Source: Pseudidiomarina salinarum (GTDB lineage Bacteria > Pseudomonadota > Gammaproteobacteria > Enterobacterales > Alteromonadaceae). Taken from it: 64,000 bases of DNA. This document shows, piece after piece, positions 1 to 8,391 of this stretch (position 1 is its first letter; each line of letters begins with the position of its first letter). The stretch lies in NCBI RefSeq assembly GCF_000753715.1, contig NZ_JPER01000001.1:496001-560000 (forward strand), in the 5' to 3' direction. The translations under genes and the position numbers were made by a program. The notes beneath the pieces are model-generated. The model saw nothing but the letters and a program-made list of their open reading frames with translations, was not told where the DNA came from and did no database searches.

Positions 1-894
1 AGCCTGGACCAGCAGCGGGTAACCTTTGCCGCCAGTGAAGCTGGTACTGAGGCGCTCGGCGCCATGGTTGAGAATAATGCCCTGCAATACGCCCTATGGC
101 AGTGGCTGGCCACGCAGAAGCGGGTGACCTGTATTACCGGCGCGACGCTGCAGGCGGTTGACTGGTCGCAGCGGCTGGCGACTCTGGATGATCAACAACA
201 AGTGCCTTTTGATCTCTTGCTTGGCGCGGATGGCGCGCAGTCTTCGGTGGCGAAGCTGGCAGGTATCAGTGCGCGCGGCTGGGATTACGATATGCGCTGT
301 TTGCTGGCGATAGTCACAACTGAGCAGCCGGTCGCGGCGGCTACATGGGAAATTTTCCGGCCGTGCGGGCCTTACGCATTACTGCCGCTTGATGACCATC
401 AGGCCTGTCTGATTGATTATCGTGATAACCAGAGCTGGATGGCGCTGGAAACTGGTGGCCAGGATCAGGTTGAGCGGGAATTACAGGACGTTTTCGCGCC
501 AGCCCTGGGTTCATTCAGACTGCAAAGCGCGGCCAGCTTTCCGTTACGCCGGCAACGGGCCCTGCATTACCACAGTCACGATTGCGTCGCCTTAGTCGGG
601 GATGCCGCGCATAGTATTCATCCGTTAGCCGGGCAGGGCGTTAATCTGGGTTTTGGCGATGTCCGGCAGTTGCTGGAGTCGTTGCGAGAACTGGAGATGC
701 CAGCTGCACTGGCTGACTATGAGCAAAAACGGCTGGCGGTGAACCAACGCATGATGCGGGCAATGGATGCGATTCACCTGGGCTTCCGCTCGCGGCATTT
801 ACTGCCACGGGCATTGGTTAGCCTGAGCCTGACGGCGGCGACACGAATTGCCCCGCTGAAACGACGGATTATCCGGGCCGCTATGGGCGACTAG
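1..894 (+). CDS. ubiF: FAD-dependent ubiquinone-biosynthesis hydroxylase, UbiF/UbiH family (5' end outside window)
   Basis: The reading frame is open from base 1, so only the C-terminal 297 residues are present. The first codons (SLDQQ...LGAMVEN) already match this family, so the internal ATG at 64 is not the start. The fragment carries the second FAD motif (LLGADGAQSSVAKLAG) and the GDAAHSIHPLAGQGVNLGF signature of aromatic-ring hydroxylases that act on ubiquinone intermediates. Family members hydroxylate octaprenyl-benzoquinol precursors at the inner membrane. UbiF, UbiH and UbiI are similar; the symbol rests on the C-terminal sequence and on the neighbouring Met/Leu/Gln tRNA operon, which also flanks ubiF in E. 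coli. UbiH or UbiI remains possible. Confidence 0.8.
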   Translation, partial: SLDQQRVTFAASEAGTEALGAMVENNALQYALWQWLATQKRVTCITGATLQAVDWSQRLATLDDQQQVPFDLLLGADGAQSSVAKLAGISARGWDYDMRCLLAIVTTEQPVAAATWEIFRPCGPYALLPLDDHQACLIDYRDNQSWMALETGGQDQVERELQDVFAPALGSFRLQSAASFPLRRQRALHYHSHDCVALVGDAAHSIHPLAGQGVNLGFGDVRQLLESLRELEMPAALADYEQKRLAVNQRMMRAMDAIHLGFRSRHLLPRALVSLSLTAATRIAPLKRRIIRAAMGD

Positions 895-901
895 AAACAA
901 A

Positions 902-928
902 AAAACCGCCAGCGGCGGTTGTTTTTGT
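902..928. terminator. Bidirectional intrinsic terminator between ubiF and the tRNA operon
   Basis: A 7-bp perfect stem, AACCGCC (904-910) and GGCGGTT (914-920) around a 3-base loop, is flanked by an A run on the left and a T-rich run on the right. Read on the minus strand, the stem ends in a long T run just past the last tRNA. Read on the plus strand it ends in GTTTTTG after ubiF. It can therefore stop both convergent transcripts. Confidence 0.85.
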
Positions 929-955
929 TCTTGCTTGTTGCTCACCACAATAAAG

Positions 956-1042
956 TGGTGCGGAGGGGGGGACTTGAACCCCCACGAGCTTTCGCTCACT
1001 AGCACCTGAAGCTAGCGCGTCTACCAATTCCGCCACCCCCGC
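956..1042 (-). tRNA. tRNA-Leu (CAG)
   Basis: The minus strand folds as a class II tRNA: acceptor GCGGGGG, TGGTAGAC-type D arm, anticodon stem CTAGC/GCTAG around loop TTCAGGT (anticodon CAG), a long variable arm, GTTCAAG T loop, and encoded CCA. It reads the CUG leucine codon, which dominates in this genome. It is the last gene of the five-tRNA operon, next to the terminator. Confidence 0.96.
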
Positions 1043-1059
1043 AACAAACAGGAGATAAA

Positions 1060-1134
1060 TGGCTGGGGTACCAGGATTTGAACCTGGGAATGGCGGGATC
1101 AAAACCCGCTGCCTTACCGCTTGGCTATACCCCA
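1060..1134 (-). tRNA. tRNA-Gln (TTG), copy 2 of the operon
   Basis: This 75-base gene has anticodon stem GCGGG/CCCGC around TTTTGAT, giving anticodon TTG, with a GTTCAAAT T loop and encoded CCA. The first base of the tRNA is T, as is usual for tRNA-Gln. It is base-for-base identical to the copy at 1217-1291. Confidence 0.96.
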
Positions 1135-1216
1135 AACTCAGGCCCCACAGCTAATGTGGGCGTATATTACCTGAAAACATTCACAAAGCAAGCGTACTTT
1201 CTACGATATTTTTAAG

Positions 1217-1291
1217 TGGCTGGGGTACCAGGATTTGAACCTGGGAATGGCGGGATCAAAACCCGCTGCCTTACCGCTTGGCTATACCCCA
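1217..1291 (-). tRNA. tRNA-Gln (TTG), copy 1 of the operon
   Basis: Identical in all 75 bases to the gene at 1060-1134, with anticodon TTG and encoded CCA. Tandem tRNA-Gln genes after Met and Leu(TAG) genes match the glnU-glnW arrangement of enterics. Identity of the two copies is consistent with gene conversion. Confidence 0.96.
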
Positions 1292-1328
1292 ACTAGCTTA
1301 AAAAAATCCGCTTGTTAGTCTGATGAGT

Positions 1329-1413
1329 TGGTGCGGACGGAGAGACTTGAACTCTCACGCCGTGAAGCACTGGAACCTAAATCCAGCGTGTCTACCAATT
1401 CCACCACGTCCGC
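1329..1413 (-). tRNA. tRNA-Leu (TAG)
   Basis: Class II tRNA on the minus strand: acceptor GCGGACG/CGTCCGC, anticodon stem CTGGA/TCCAG around loop TTTAGGT (anticodon TAG), a long variable arm and encoded CCA. It corresponds by position to E. coli leuW, second in the metT-leuW-gln operon. Confidence 0.96.
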
Positions 1414-1426
1414 CCAAAAGTTCTGA

Positions 1427-1503
1427 TGGTGGCTACGGCGGGATTCGAACCTGCGACCCCAGCATTATGAGTGCTGTGCTCTAACCAGCTGAGCTACGTA
1501 GCC
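1427..1503 (-). tRNA. tRNA-Met (CAT), elongator type
   Basis: A 77-base gene with acceptor GGCTACG/CGTAGCC, anticodon stem CAGCA/TGCTG around CTCATAA (anticodon CAT), GTTCGAATC T loop and encoded CCA. The first acceptor pair is a normal G-C, unlike the mismatched end of initiator tRNA, so it is the elongator. It is the first gene of the operon, about 40 bases downstream of the promoter. Confidence 0.94.
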
Positions 1504-1544
1504 ATTTCAGAATTATCAAACTGCGCTCTGTGAGTGCGGCGCGT

Positions 1545-1573
1545 ATTATGCAAATCAGGGACCATAGCGTCAA
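1545..1573 (-). promoter_or_regulatory. Sigma-70 promoter of the tRNA operon
   Basis: On the minus strand TTGACG (1573-1568) and CATAAT (1550-1545) are separated by exactly 17 bases. They are followed by a GC-rich discriminator (ACGCGCCGC), the hallmark of promoters under stringent (ppGpp) control. It is placed just upstream of tRNA-Met. Confidence 0.85.
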
Positions 1574-1637
1574 CCTATTTTTCGCAAAATACCTTGGGAA
1601 AACGTGCGATTGTTTAAAAAACCGATAGTTTGGTTAT

Positions 1638-2348
1638 TTAATCGACGAGTTGGTACTCAACCGTGGAAACCACCCGCACGATTTTCAGATGCGGGGTATT
1701 AAAGTCCCGGTCAGTGATACTGAACTGCCCCTGGTTGGCGTTACGGATTTTGCCCAGTTTGCTGCCGGAGTGATCAGCAAAACGCTGGGCTACCTGGCGG
1801 GCATTTTGCGCAGATTCGTCAATCATGCTGGGTTTGATCGCGTTCAGGTCGTTAAAGTGATACTCCACGACGTTTTCGTAGCTGGTACCGCTGAGGCTTA
1901 CGCCTTGCTTACCGAGCTCCGATAATTGCTGGCGCACGCTGCGCACCCGATCAACCTGATCAGTATAAATCGTCAGGCTTTGGGTACCGGTATAGCGAAA
2001 ACCGACGTCCTCTCCACCGGCCCAGCGCTCGGCCAGCTTATCCAGTACCGAGGGGGCAGAAATGCTGATCTCATCGGCACTGAAACCCTTTGCCAGCATA
2101 AAGGTACGAACCGCCGTGATGTCGGTTTCGAGTTCTTCAAATACCACACTCTGGCTGTTCCCGGCCCGCGCCACCTGCAGTGGCCAGATGGCGGTATCAG
2201 CTTTGACTTCGCGCTCGGCGAGGCCTTTTACTTCGACCACCCGATGAAAGGACTGAAATTCAGTAACGCTGGCGACCAGTGCGTAGCTAATTAATGCGGC
2301 ACTGAGAATAAGGCTAAGTCCTTTGATCGTTGCGCGGGCGGTTTCCAT
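1638..2348 (-). CDS. SIMPL-domain (DUF541) protein, periplasm-facing
   Basis: A 236-residue protein with one N-terminal hydrophobic segment (about residues 10-30) that is a signal anchor or signal peptide, followed by a SIMPL/DUF541 domain. The domain is recognised from the opening VEVKGLAEREVKADTA, the central ADEISISAPSVLDK and the closing TVEYQL. Proteins of this family (YggE-like) are periplasmic and have been linked to stress tolerance, but their biochemical function is unknown. It starts 14 bases after the SDR gene ends, so the two are probably co-transcribed. Confidence 0.85.
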   Translation of the reverse strand: METARATIKGLSLILSAALISYALVASVTEFQSFHRVVEVKGLAEREVKADTAIWPLQVARAGNSQSVVFEELETDITAVRTFMLAKGFSADEISISAPSVLDKLAERWAGGEDVGFRYTGTQSLTIYTDQVDRVRSVRQQLSELGKQGVSLSGTSYENVVEYHFNDLNAIKPSMIDESAQNARQVAQRFADHSGSKLGKIRNANQGQFSITDRDFNTPHLKIVRVVSTVEYQLVD

Positions 2349-2362
2349 TTGAGTTGCTCCAG

Positions 2363-3031
2363 TTACCAGGGTAGGGATTCGCCATTACTATGCCGGAAGT
2401 GTCCGGTGTTAGATAGGCCTAGTTCATCAATACGTTGTACTAAGCGACGCGCCGCTTCTTCCGGGGATATGTCACCCTGTTTGTCGACCATATCCGTTTT
2501 TACAAAACCGGGATGCAACATACCCACAGCGATACCGTCGCCCTGTAAATCATTTGCCAGCGACACCCCGGCGGCGTTTAATGCCGCTTTGCTCATGCGA
2601 TAGCCGTAATAACCACCCGAGCCATTATCCGCCATGGAGGCCATGCGGCTGGTAATCATCGCTACTTTGCTGCCTTCCCGCATGGCGGGGCGGAGCGCTT
2701 CGGTGAGCAGCAGGGGGCCGACAGCATTCACGCGGAACTGTGATTCGATACTGTCGCGGTCAAGCTCTCCGAGGTCTTCAGTCTTGAGCTGCCCGGCATT
2801 ATTTATCAATACATCAACGGTGCGATCAGACAGCGCTTTAGCAGCTTTTTTAATGCCTTCAGGATCAGTGACATCAATATCTTCTATGATATTGACATCG
2901 AGCTCTTTCAATTCAGCTGAAGGTGAACGGCATAGCGCGGTGACCCGATCACCCCGTTCAACGTACTTTTTTGTCAGGGCCAGACCAATGCCGCGATTTG
3001 ACCCGGTAATGACAACGTGTAGCTTACTCAT
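2363..3031 (-). CDS. Short-chain dehydrogenase/reductase
   Basis: This 222-residue protein is a classical SDR. The Rossmann glycine motif TGSNRGIG lies at residues 9-16, NNAG at 77-80, a serine in ITSRMAS near 128 and the catalytic Y144-x3-K148. The closest group is the small C-factor/sniffer-like SDRs. Substrate cannot be told from sequence. It lies between fumC and the SIMPL gene on the same strand, 30 bases downstream of fumC, which suggests one transcript but gives no obvious pathway link. Confidence 0.88.
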   Translation of the reverse strand: MSKLHVVITGSNRGIGLALTKKYVERGDRVTALCRSPSAELKELDVNIIEDIDVTDPEGIKKAAKALSDRTVDVLINNAGQLKTEDLGELDRDSIESQFRVNAVGPLLLTEALRPAMREGSKVAMITSRMASMADNGSGGYYGYRMSKAALNAAGVSLANDLQGDGIAVGMLHPGFVKTDMVDKQGDISPEEAARRLVQRIDELGLSNTGHFRHSNGESLPW

Positions 3032-3061
3032 GAAGTACTCCTTTTTATTTATCTGTTCGTT

Positions 3062-4462
3062 CTACGATTTATCGTCTTCGCCCGGCACGCCACCCTTAGT
3101 TAACTGCTCGGGATCCAGCAGTTGCTTGAGGCGTTGGCGGGATAAGTCGGTCATATCTTCCGCCACATCAATAATAGGCCGTTGCTCCTTGTAAGCCTGT
3201 TTGGCGATGCTGGCGGCTTTGTCGTAACCAATCTCGCGGTTCAGCGCGGTGACCAGGATCGGGTTACGCGACAGGGCATCATTCAACCGCTCGTGATTAA
3301 CCGTAAAGTCGGCAATGGCATCATTAGCCAGGGTACGACAGGCATTACTGAGCAGCTCAATACTCTGTAGCTGATTATAGGCAATTACCGGTAACATCAC
3401 GTTGAGCTGAAAATTACCCTGCTGCGCAGCGATGCTGATGGTCTGGTGGTTACCGGCGACCTGAGCGGCTACCATGGCGACCGCCTCAGGGATAACCGGG
3501 TTTACTTTGCCCGGCATTATACTGCTGCCGGGTTGCAGCGCTTTGAGACTAATCTCCGCTAAGCCAGCCAGCGGGCCGCTGTTCATCCAACGCAGGTCAT
3601 TGCTGATTTTCATCAGTACGGCGGCAAGGCTGTTAAGGACTCCGGACAGCAACAGGTTAACCTCTTGTCCGGCAATACCGGTGAACAGATTGTCTGCCGG
3701 CTTGAAACTTTGGGCAGTGCGCTTGCTCAATGAGTCACAGAATAATTGACTGAACTGGCGGGGCGCGTTGATGCCGGTTCCCACAGCGGTGCCACCCTGG
3801 GGTAGTTTGCTGAGTTGCTGTAGCTGGTGTTCAAGGGCTTGCTGGCAATTAGCAATCTGGCTCTTCCAGGCTTGCAGCTCCTGAGCCATGGTGATTGGCA
3901 TCGCATCCATCAGATGGGTACGCCCGGTTTTCACGGTGCCGGTAAGGGTGGATGCTTTGTTCTCAATAATTTGCTGCAGGTGATTCAAAGCAGGGATCAG
4001 GTTTTTGGTAATTGCCAGCGCAACCCCCACCTGGATGGCGGTGGGAATGACATCATTACTGCTCTGGCTGGCGTTAACATGGTCATTGGGATTAATATCC
4101 ACATTTGATTGCTGCCTGGCCAGGCTGGTCAGTACTTCATTCATATTCATGTTGGTACTGGTACCGGAGCCGGTCTGAAAAATATCCAGCGGAAACTGCT
4201 GAAAGTAATCGCCGTCGATAACCGCCTCAGCGGCCTTGACGATGGCTTCGGCCTGCTCGCGGGTGAGGATGTCCAGTTGCTGATTAGCCTGGGCGGCAGC
4301 GGCTTTGACTGCGGCCAGCGCACTGATAAACGAGGTCGGAAACCGTAACTCACTGAGCTGGAAGTTCTGTCGCGCTCGTTCAGTCTGGGCGCGCCATAAG
4401 GCGTCAGCAGGTACTTCAATTTTTCCCATACTGTCGGTTTCGGTACGTGTATCCTTAGTCAT
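3062..4462 (-). CDS. fumC: Class II fumarate hydratase
   Basis: This 466-residue enzyme interconverts fumarate and malate in the TCA cycle, without an iron-sulfur cluster. Visible motifs are TGSGTSTNMNMNEV near residue 100, the SQSSNDVIPTA segment, TGRTHLMDA, GGTAVGTG, and the catalytic loop GSSIMPGKVNPV near 320. The C-terminal LLDPEQLTKGGV and MPGKVNPVIPEA pattern fits the FumC1 subgroup of pseudomonads more than E. coli FumC. The start agrees with the family's DSMG..VPADALW opening. It is divergent from the cupredoxin gene, with 93 bases between them. Confidence 0.93.
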   Translation of the reverse strand: MTKDTRTETDSMGKIEVPADALWRAQTERARQNFQLSELRFPTSFISALAAVKAAAAQANQQLDILTREQAEAIVKAAEAVIDGDYFQQFPLDIFQTGSGTSTNMNMNEVLTSLARQQSNVDINPNDHVNASQSSNDVIPTAIQVGVALAITKNLIPALNHLQQIIENKASTLTGTVKTGRTHLMDAMPITMAQELQAWKSQIANCQQALEHQLQQLSKLPQGGTAVGTGINAPRQFSQLFCDSLSKRTAQSFKPADNLFTGIAGQEVNLLLSGVLNSLAAVLMKISNDLRWMNSGPLAGLAEISLKALQPGSSIMPGKVNPVIPEAVAMVAAQVAGNHQTISIAAQQGNFQLNVMLPVIAYNQLQSIELLSNACRTLANDAIADFTVNHERLNDALSRNPILVTALNREIGYDKAASIAKQAYKEQRPIIDVAEDMTDLSRQRLKQLLDPEQLTKGGVPGEDDKS

Positions 4463-4555
4463 TACTGGCTCCCGTTCTTGTGATCTATCTATTTTGCTTT
4501 ACTGTATAAGTAAGATCTCAGATAACCCTTTACTAACTATAAGCATGGGTGGTAG

Positions 4556-5218
4556 ATGCGTAACTTTCAAATTATTTTCGCCGTTCTTGTCGCTGCCAGT
4601 GCTTTCGCTGCACCCACTGTGCTGGTTGCTAAGCAACTAACAGTGCAGGTTGTTGATAACAAAGGCCATCCGTTACCTGATGCGGTGGTCAGTATGGCTG
4701 CTGCACCGGCCCCAGCTGACATTGCGATAATGGATCAGCTGGATAAGCTGTTTCACCCTTTTGTGCTGGCGGTGACTGCCGGCACCCGTGTGCAGTTTCC
4801 CAATAGTGATAATCTGCGTCATCAGGTGTATTCGTTTTCTAAAACCAAGCCGTTTGAACTGCCACTGTACAGCAATCAGCAAGCGCCGGAGCTGCTATTT
4901 GATAAACCCGGTATTGTGGTGCTTGGCTGTAATATTCACGATCATATGCGCGCTTATATCTATGTCAGTCCGCATGGCCAGTCGGTCACCACGAACAGTG
5001 CCGGAGCAGCGCTACTGGAACACGATGAAACTGGCCCGGTTACCGTCTACGCATGGTACCCCGGTCTTGGTGACCAGATTACCGATGAGCAGGAATTTAC
5101 GGTCGAAGCCGATGCCGGCAACCTGACTATTGCCTTGCCGGTAACCCCGGACAGCCAGTCACCGCCACCACCGTCGCCGTTGCAGCAGCGCTTCAACCGG
5201 TTAAAAAATAATGGTTAA
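4556..5218 (+). CDS. Secreted cupredoxin-fold protein ('methylamine utilization protein'-like)
   Basis: A 220-residue protein with an N-terminal signal peptide (about residues 1-25). The remainder is a cupredoxin-like beta domain. Candidate copper ligands are H89 in LRHQVYSF and C125, H128 or H130, and M131 in LGCNIHDHM, the order expected for a type 1 copper site. The tail is proline-rich. The name used for relatives comes from distant likeness to Mau proteins; no methylamine dehydrogenase genes are nearby, so that role is doubtful. It overlaps the following GGDEF/EAL gene by 8 bases, which points to coupled translation and possibly to a periplasmic metal- or redox-sensing partner of that protein. 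Confidence 0.8.
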   Translation: MRNFQIIFAVLVAASAFAAPTVLVAKQLTVQVVDNKGHPLPDAVVSMAAAPAPADIAIMDQLDKLFHPFVLAVTAGTRVQFPNSDNLRHQVYSFSKTKPFELPLYSNQQAPELLFDKPGIVVLGCNIHDHMRAYIYVSPHGQSVTTNSAGAALLEHDETGPVTVYAWYPGLGDQITDEQEFTVEADAGNLTIALPVTPDSQSPPPPSPLQQRFNRLKNNG

Positions 5219-7514
5219 AAGCTTCCGCAGCCGACTTCTGCTGATGTTTGCCAGCCTGGCTGGCGGGGTATTGCTGATCTCGCTGATCGCGGTGTGGCTG
5301 GCCACCAGTAACCAGTCTGAACGTACTATTGAGCGGGAACTGGAAGTCAGTGAGCGGGTGCTGGGCGAACTGCTTGCTGCGCGCAGCGCACAGTTGCTGC
5401 AGGCCGCCGAAGTGCTGACCAACGATTTTGGTTTTCGCGAAGCCGTTGCCAGTGGCGATGAGCAAACTATTATTTCGGCGCTGATTAACCACGGAGAACG
5501 GATTGGTACCGATCTCATGGTGTTACAGAGTCCGGCGGGGGAGCAGATAGCCGCTACCCACGAGTTGCTGTTGTTGCCGCCGCAAAGTGAACTGATTGCC
5601 ATGGACCAGAGCGCTGGCCTGGTGCTGGTTGACGATGTCATTTACCAGTTGGTCACAGTGCCGGTCAACGCGCCTAATCTGATTGCCTGGGCGACGCTTG
5701 GTTTTGCCGTGGATAATGAACTGGCGGTGTTGATGCAGCAGCTGACGAACGCCAATATTTCCTTCATCGACCTGCAACATGCGCAGGTATTCGCTTCGAG
5801 TTTACCGGCCGCGCAACAAGCGGCGATACGGGCATTGCCAGGGACCCTGAATGCGCTGACTAACTGGCTGGCTGAGCAGGACATGGCGGCCCATCTGGTC
5901 AACCTGCAGGAAAGTAATCTGGCCTTTAGTACTGATGATGACCTTTATATTCTGCTGACGACTGACCGGGCTGCTGCCGCTGCTGAGTTTTTACAGTTGC
6001 GCCGCCAATATATAGGTATTGGAGTGGGCACTCTGTTAGTGGCTTTATTACTGGCCGGGATAACGGCCAGGCGTATTAATCAGCCGCTGGCCCGGCTCAG
6101 TGAGGCGGCGGAAACCCTGCGCAGTGGTGATTACAGTGAGCCCGTTGAATTAAATCGCAGTGATGAATTCGGCCAGCTTGGTAAGGCATTCGACAGCATG
6201 CGCCAGGCTATTGGTGAGCGCGAGCAGCATATTGTCTATCAGGTAGAGCATGACCTGCTGACCGGCCTGCCCAACCGTACCTCGTTTCAGCGCCGCCTTA
6301 ATCAGTCGCTGCAGAACGGCAGCAGCGGGGTACTGGGCGTACTCAATCTTATTCGTTTCCGGGAAATCAATGACCGCCTGGGGCAACGCATTGGCGATCA
6401 GATCCTGCAGTTGGTCGGTAAGCGGCTGGAAAATAATATTGCCGATGGCTGGTGGCTTGGGCGGCTGGCCGGCGACGAATTTGTGTTATTGGGTGACAGC
6501 AAAGATCTGCAGGATTTTGAACAATTGCTTGCACGTCTGAAACCGCTACTGGAACAACGGTGGATACTGGGCGCGTCGCACTATTTGCTGGATTTCCGGA
6601 TTGGCTACCTCGAATACCCCGATCACGGTGAAGATGTGGATACTTTAGTGCGCCGGGCGCAAATCTGCTCGACTCTGGCAAAACAGAAAAAGCAGTTCGC
6701 CCGGGCTTATGATGTGGGTATGGATGAGAGTTACATGCGCCGGCTGCAAATTCTTAAAGCGCTGCCCGAAGCCGTCAGCCAGAATAAACTGCAACTTCAC
6801 TTTCAGCCGAAGCTTGACTGTCAGCAGGGCAACGTTATCGGCGCCGAGGCTTTGGTGCGCTGGCGCCACGATGAGCTCGGCGTGGTGCGGCCGGATGAGT
6901 TTATTCCGTTAGCGGAGCAAACCGGTGAAATTAACCGCATCACCCGCTGGGTTTGTGCGGCGGCGCTGGACCAGTTGCAGCTCTGGCATGAGCAGGGTCA
7001 TGGGCTGATGATGGCAATCAACTTGTCAGCACTGGATTTGCAATGGGATGAATTGGGTGACTACCTGACCACCTTACTGAGAGAGCGGGGGTTACCGCCG
7101 GACAAAGTGACGCTGGAAGTGACCGAGAGCGCAGTAATGGCTGATCCGGAGCAGGCCATTGAGCGACTGGGGCAGTTACGCGCCGCCGGTATGCGTATCT
7201 CTATCGATGACTACGGTACCGGTTACTCTTCTCTGGCTCAGCTAAAACGCCTGCCGGTGGATGAGCTGAAGCTGGACAGGTCTTTTATTACTGAGCTGTC
7301 GGACAACATGGCCGATCAGACGATAGTACGGTCTACCCTGGCGTTAGCGCAGGAAATGAAACTGGCGACTGTCGCCGAAGGGGTCGAAGATGACGCTGCC
7401 TGGCAAGTTCTGCGTTCGCTGGGCTGCCAGACCATGCAGGGCTTCTACTTCAGCCGACCGCTGGCGGCAACTGAATTTGATAAATGGCTGCAGAGCTACA
7501 AAGCTCCACAATAA
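5211..7514 (+). CDS. Membrane GGDEF/EAL protein, probably a c-di-GMP phosphodiesterase
   Basis: A 767-residue protein: TM helix (about 10-30), periplasmic sensor region (35-265), second TM (about 270-290), HAMP linker (290-340), GGDEF domain (345-500) and EAL domain (about 515-765). The EAL half keeps the EAL triad (546-548), the NLS motif and DDYGTGYSSL near 666, so it should hydrolyse c-di-GMP. The GGDEF half has AGDEF near 420, but the metal-binding Asp pair normally seen as D-x-D-x-F is replaced by N-L-I-R-F near 380. Cyclase activity is therefore unlikely and a GTP-sensing role is possible. It is translationally coupled to the upstream cupredoxin gene. Confidence 0.9.
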   Translation: MVKSFRSRLLLMFASLAGGVLLISLIAVWLATSNQSERTIERELEVSERVLGELLAARSAQLLQAAEVLTNDFGFREAVASGDEQTIISALINHGERIGTDLMVLQSPAGEQIAATHELLLLPPQSELIAMDQSAGLVLVDDVIYQLVTVPVNAPNLIAWATLGFAVDNELAVLMQQLTNANISFIDLQHAQVFASSLPAAQQAAIRALPGTLNALTNWLAEQDMAAHLVNLQESNLAFSTDDDLYILLTTDRAAAAAEFLQLRRQYIGIGVGTLLVALLLAGITARRINQPLARLSEAAETLRSGDYSEPVELNRSDEFGQLGKAFDSMRQAIGEREQHIVYQVEHDLLTGLPNRTSFQRRLNQSLQNGSSGVLGVLNLIRFREINDRLGQRIGDQILQLVGKRLENNIADGWWLGRLAGDEFVLLGDSKDLQDFEQLLARLKPLLEQRWILGASHYLLDFRIGYLEYPDHGEDVDTLVRRAQICSTLAKQKKQFARAYDVGMDESYMRRLQILKALPEAVSQNKLQLHFQPKLDCQQGNVIGAEALVRWRHDELGVVRPDEFIPLAEQTGEINRITRWVCAAALDQLQLWHEQGHGLMMAINLSALDLQWDELGDYLTTLLRERGLPPDKVTLEVTESAVMADPEQAIERLGQLRAAGMRISIDDYGTGYSSLAQLKRLPVDELKLDRSFITELSDNMADQTIVRSTLALAQEMKLATVAEGVEDDAAWQVLRSLGCQTMQGFYFSRPLAATEFDKWLQSYKAPQ

Positions 7515-7526
7515 CAAGGAGGTAAG

Positions 7527-8372
7527 ATGACGCGTTTCAGTGTTGTCGGCGTTTTATTAGCAAGTATTGCGGTGGTCGCGGTGCCCGCCCAGGCAGGCAA
7601 AGGGCGCCTGCTCGCCACCGGCGGGGCAACCACTGTGGAAGGGGCTGGCGGTGGCGGAATCACGCCGTGGGCGACCTTATCCAGTTATGCTGAAGCCGGT
7701 GAATGGGGAGCAACTGTTGCATACAGTGAAGCCGGCGTTGACGATTTCGGGCTGCAGGTTCAGGGTGTCAGTTTCACTTACAGCAACCGCATTGAAGTAT
7801 CTTATGCCCGGCAGGAGTTCGGTTTAGATACCATCGGCGGCGAGTTAGAGCAGGATATCTGGGGCGCCAAGGTACGACTTGCCGGTGATCTGGTATACGG
7901 CGATATGCCACAAATTAGTATCGGGCTACAGCATAAGCGGAACCAGAGCTTTGCCCTGCCGCAGGCGGTTGGCGCCCGTTCTGATAGCGGCACCGACTAT
8001 TATCTGAGTGCAGCGAAGCTGTGGCTTAACGGGCCCTTCGCACGCACCTGGCTGGCCAATGCTACGGTACGGGCGACCCGGGCGAATCAGATCGGGTTGC
8101 TGGGCTTTGGCGGTGATCAGGGCGATAGTCATGAATTGATGGTCGAAGCGGCCGTCGCCATGTTTGTCAATCGCCACTGGGCAATAGGCGCCGAATACCG
8201 GCAAAAGCCTGATAACCTGAGCTTTGCCAGCGAGCATGACTGGCACGATCTGTTTGTGGCCTGGTTCCCGAATAAGACCATCGGTGTGGTTGGCGCTTAT
8301 ACTAACCTGAAATCTATCGCCGGGCTGCCGGATCAAAAAGGCTGGTACCTGTCTTTACAGGCCAGCTTTTAG
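7527..8372 (+). CDS. DUF3034-family outer-membrane beta-barrel protein
   Basis: The 281-residue protein has a signal peptide (about residues 1-23) and a mature start GKGRLLATGGATTVEGAGGGGITPW typical of the DUF3034 family. It then shows alternating beta strands rich in aromatic residues and ends in ...SLQASF, a C-terminal phenylalanine as recognised by the BAM machinery. A strong Shine-Dalgarno (AAGGAGGT) precedes the ATG. Function of the family is not known. It lies 12 bases after the GGDEF/EAL gene and 19 bases before the truncated haemoglobin, so the four genes form one operon. Confidence 0.82.
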   Translation: MTRFSVVGVLLASIAVVAVPAQAGKGRLLATGGATTVEGAGGGGITPWATLSSYAEAGEWGATVAYSEAGVDDFGLQVQGVSFTYSNRIEVSYARQEFGLDTIGGELEQDIWGAKVRLAGDLVYGDMPQISIGLQHKRNQSFALPQAVGARSDSGTDYYLSAAKLWLNGPFARTWLANATVRATRANQIGLLGFGGDQGDSHELMVEAAVAMFVNRHWAIGAEYRQKPDNLSFASEHDWHDLFVAWFPNKTIGVVGAYTNLKSIAGLPDQKGWYLSLQASF

Positions 8373-8391
8373 TTGTAAGGAGACGACTTAA

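Noticed and set aside
4556-5218. True methylamine-utilisation function for the cupredoxin gene
   Set aside because: No mau structural or maturation genes are near, and only the copper-fold similarity supports that name.
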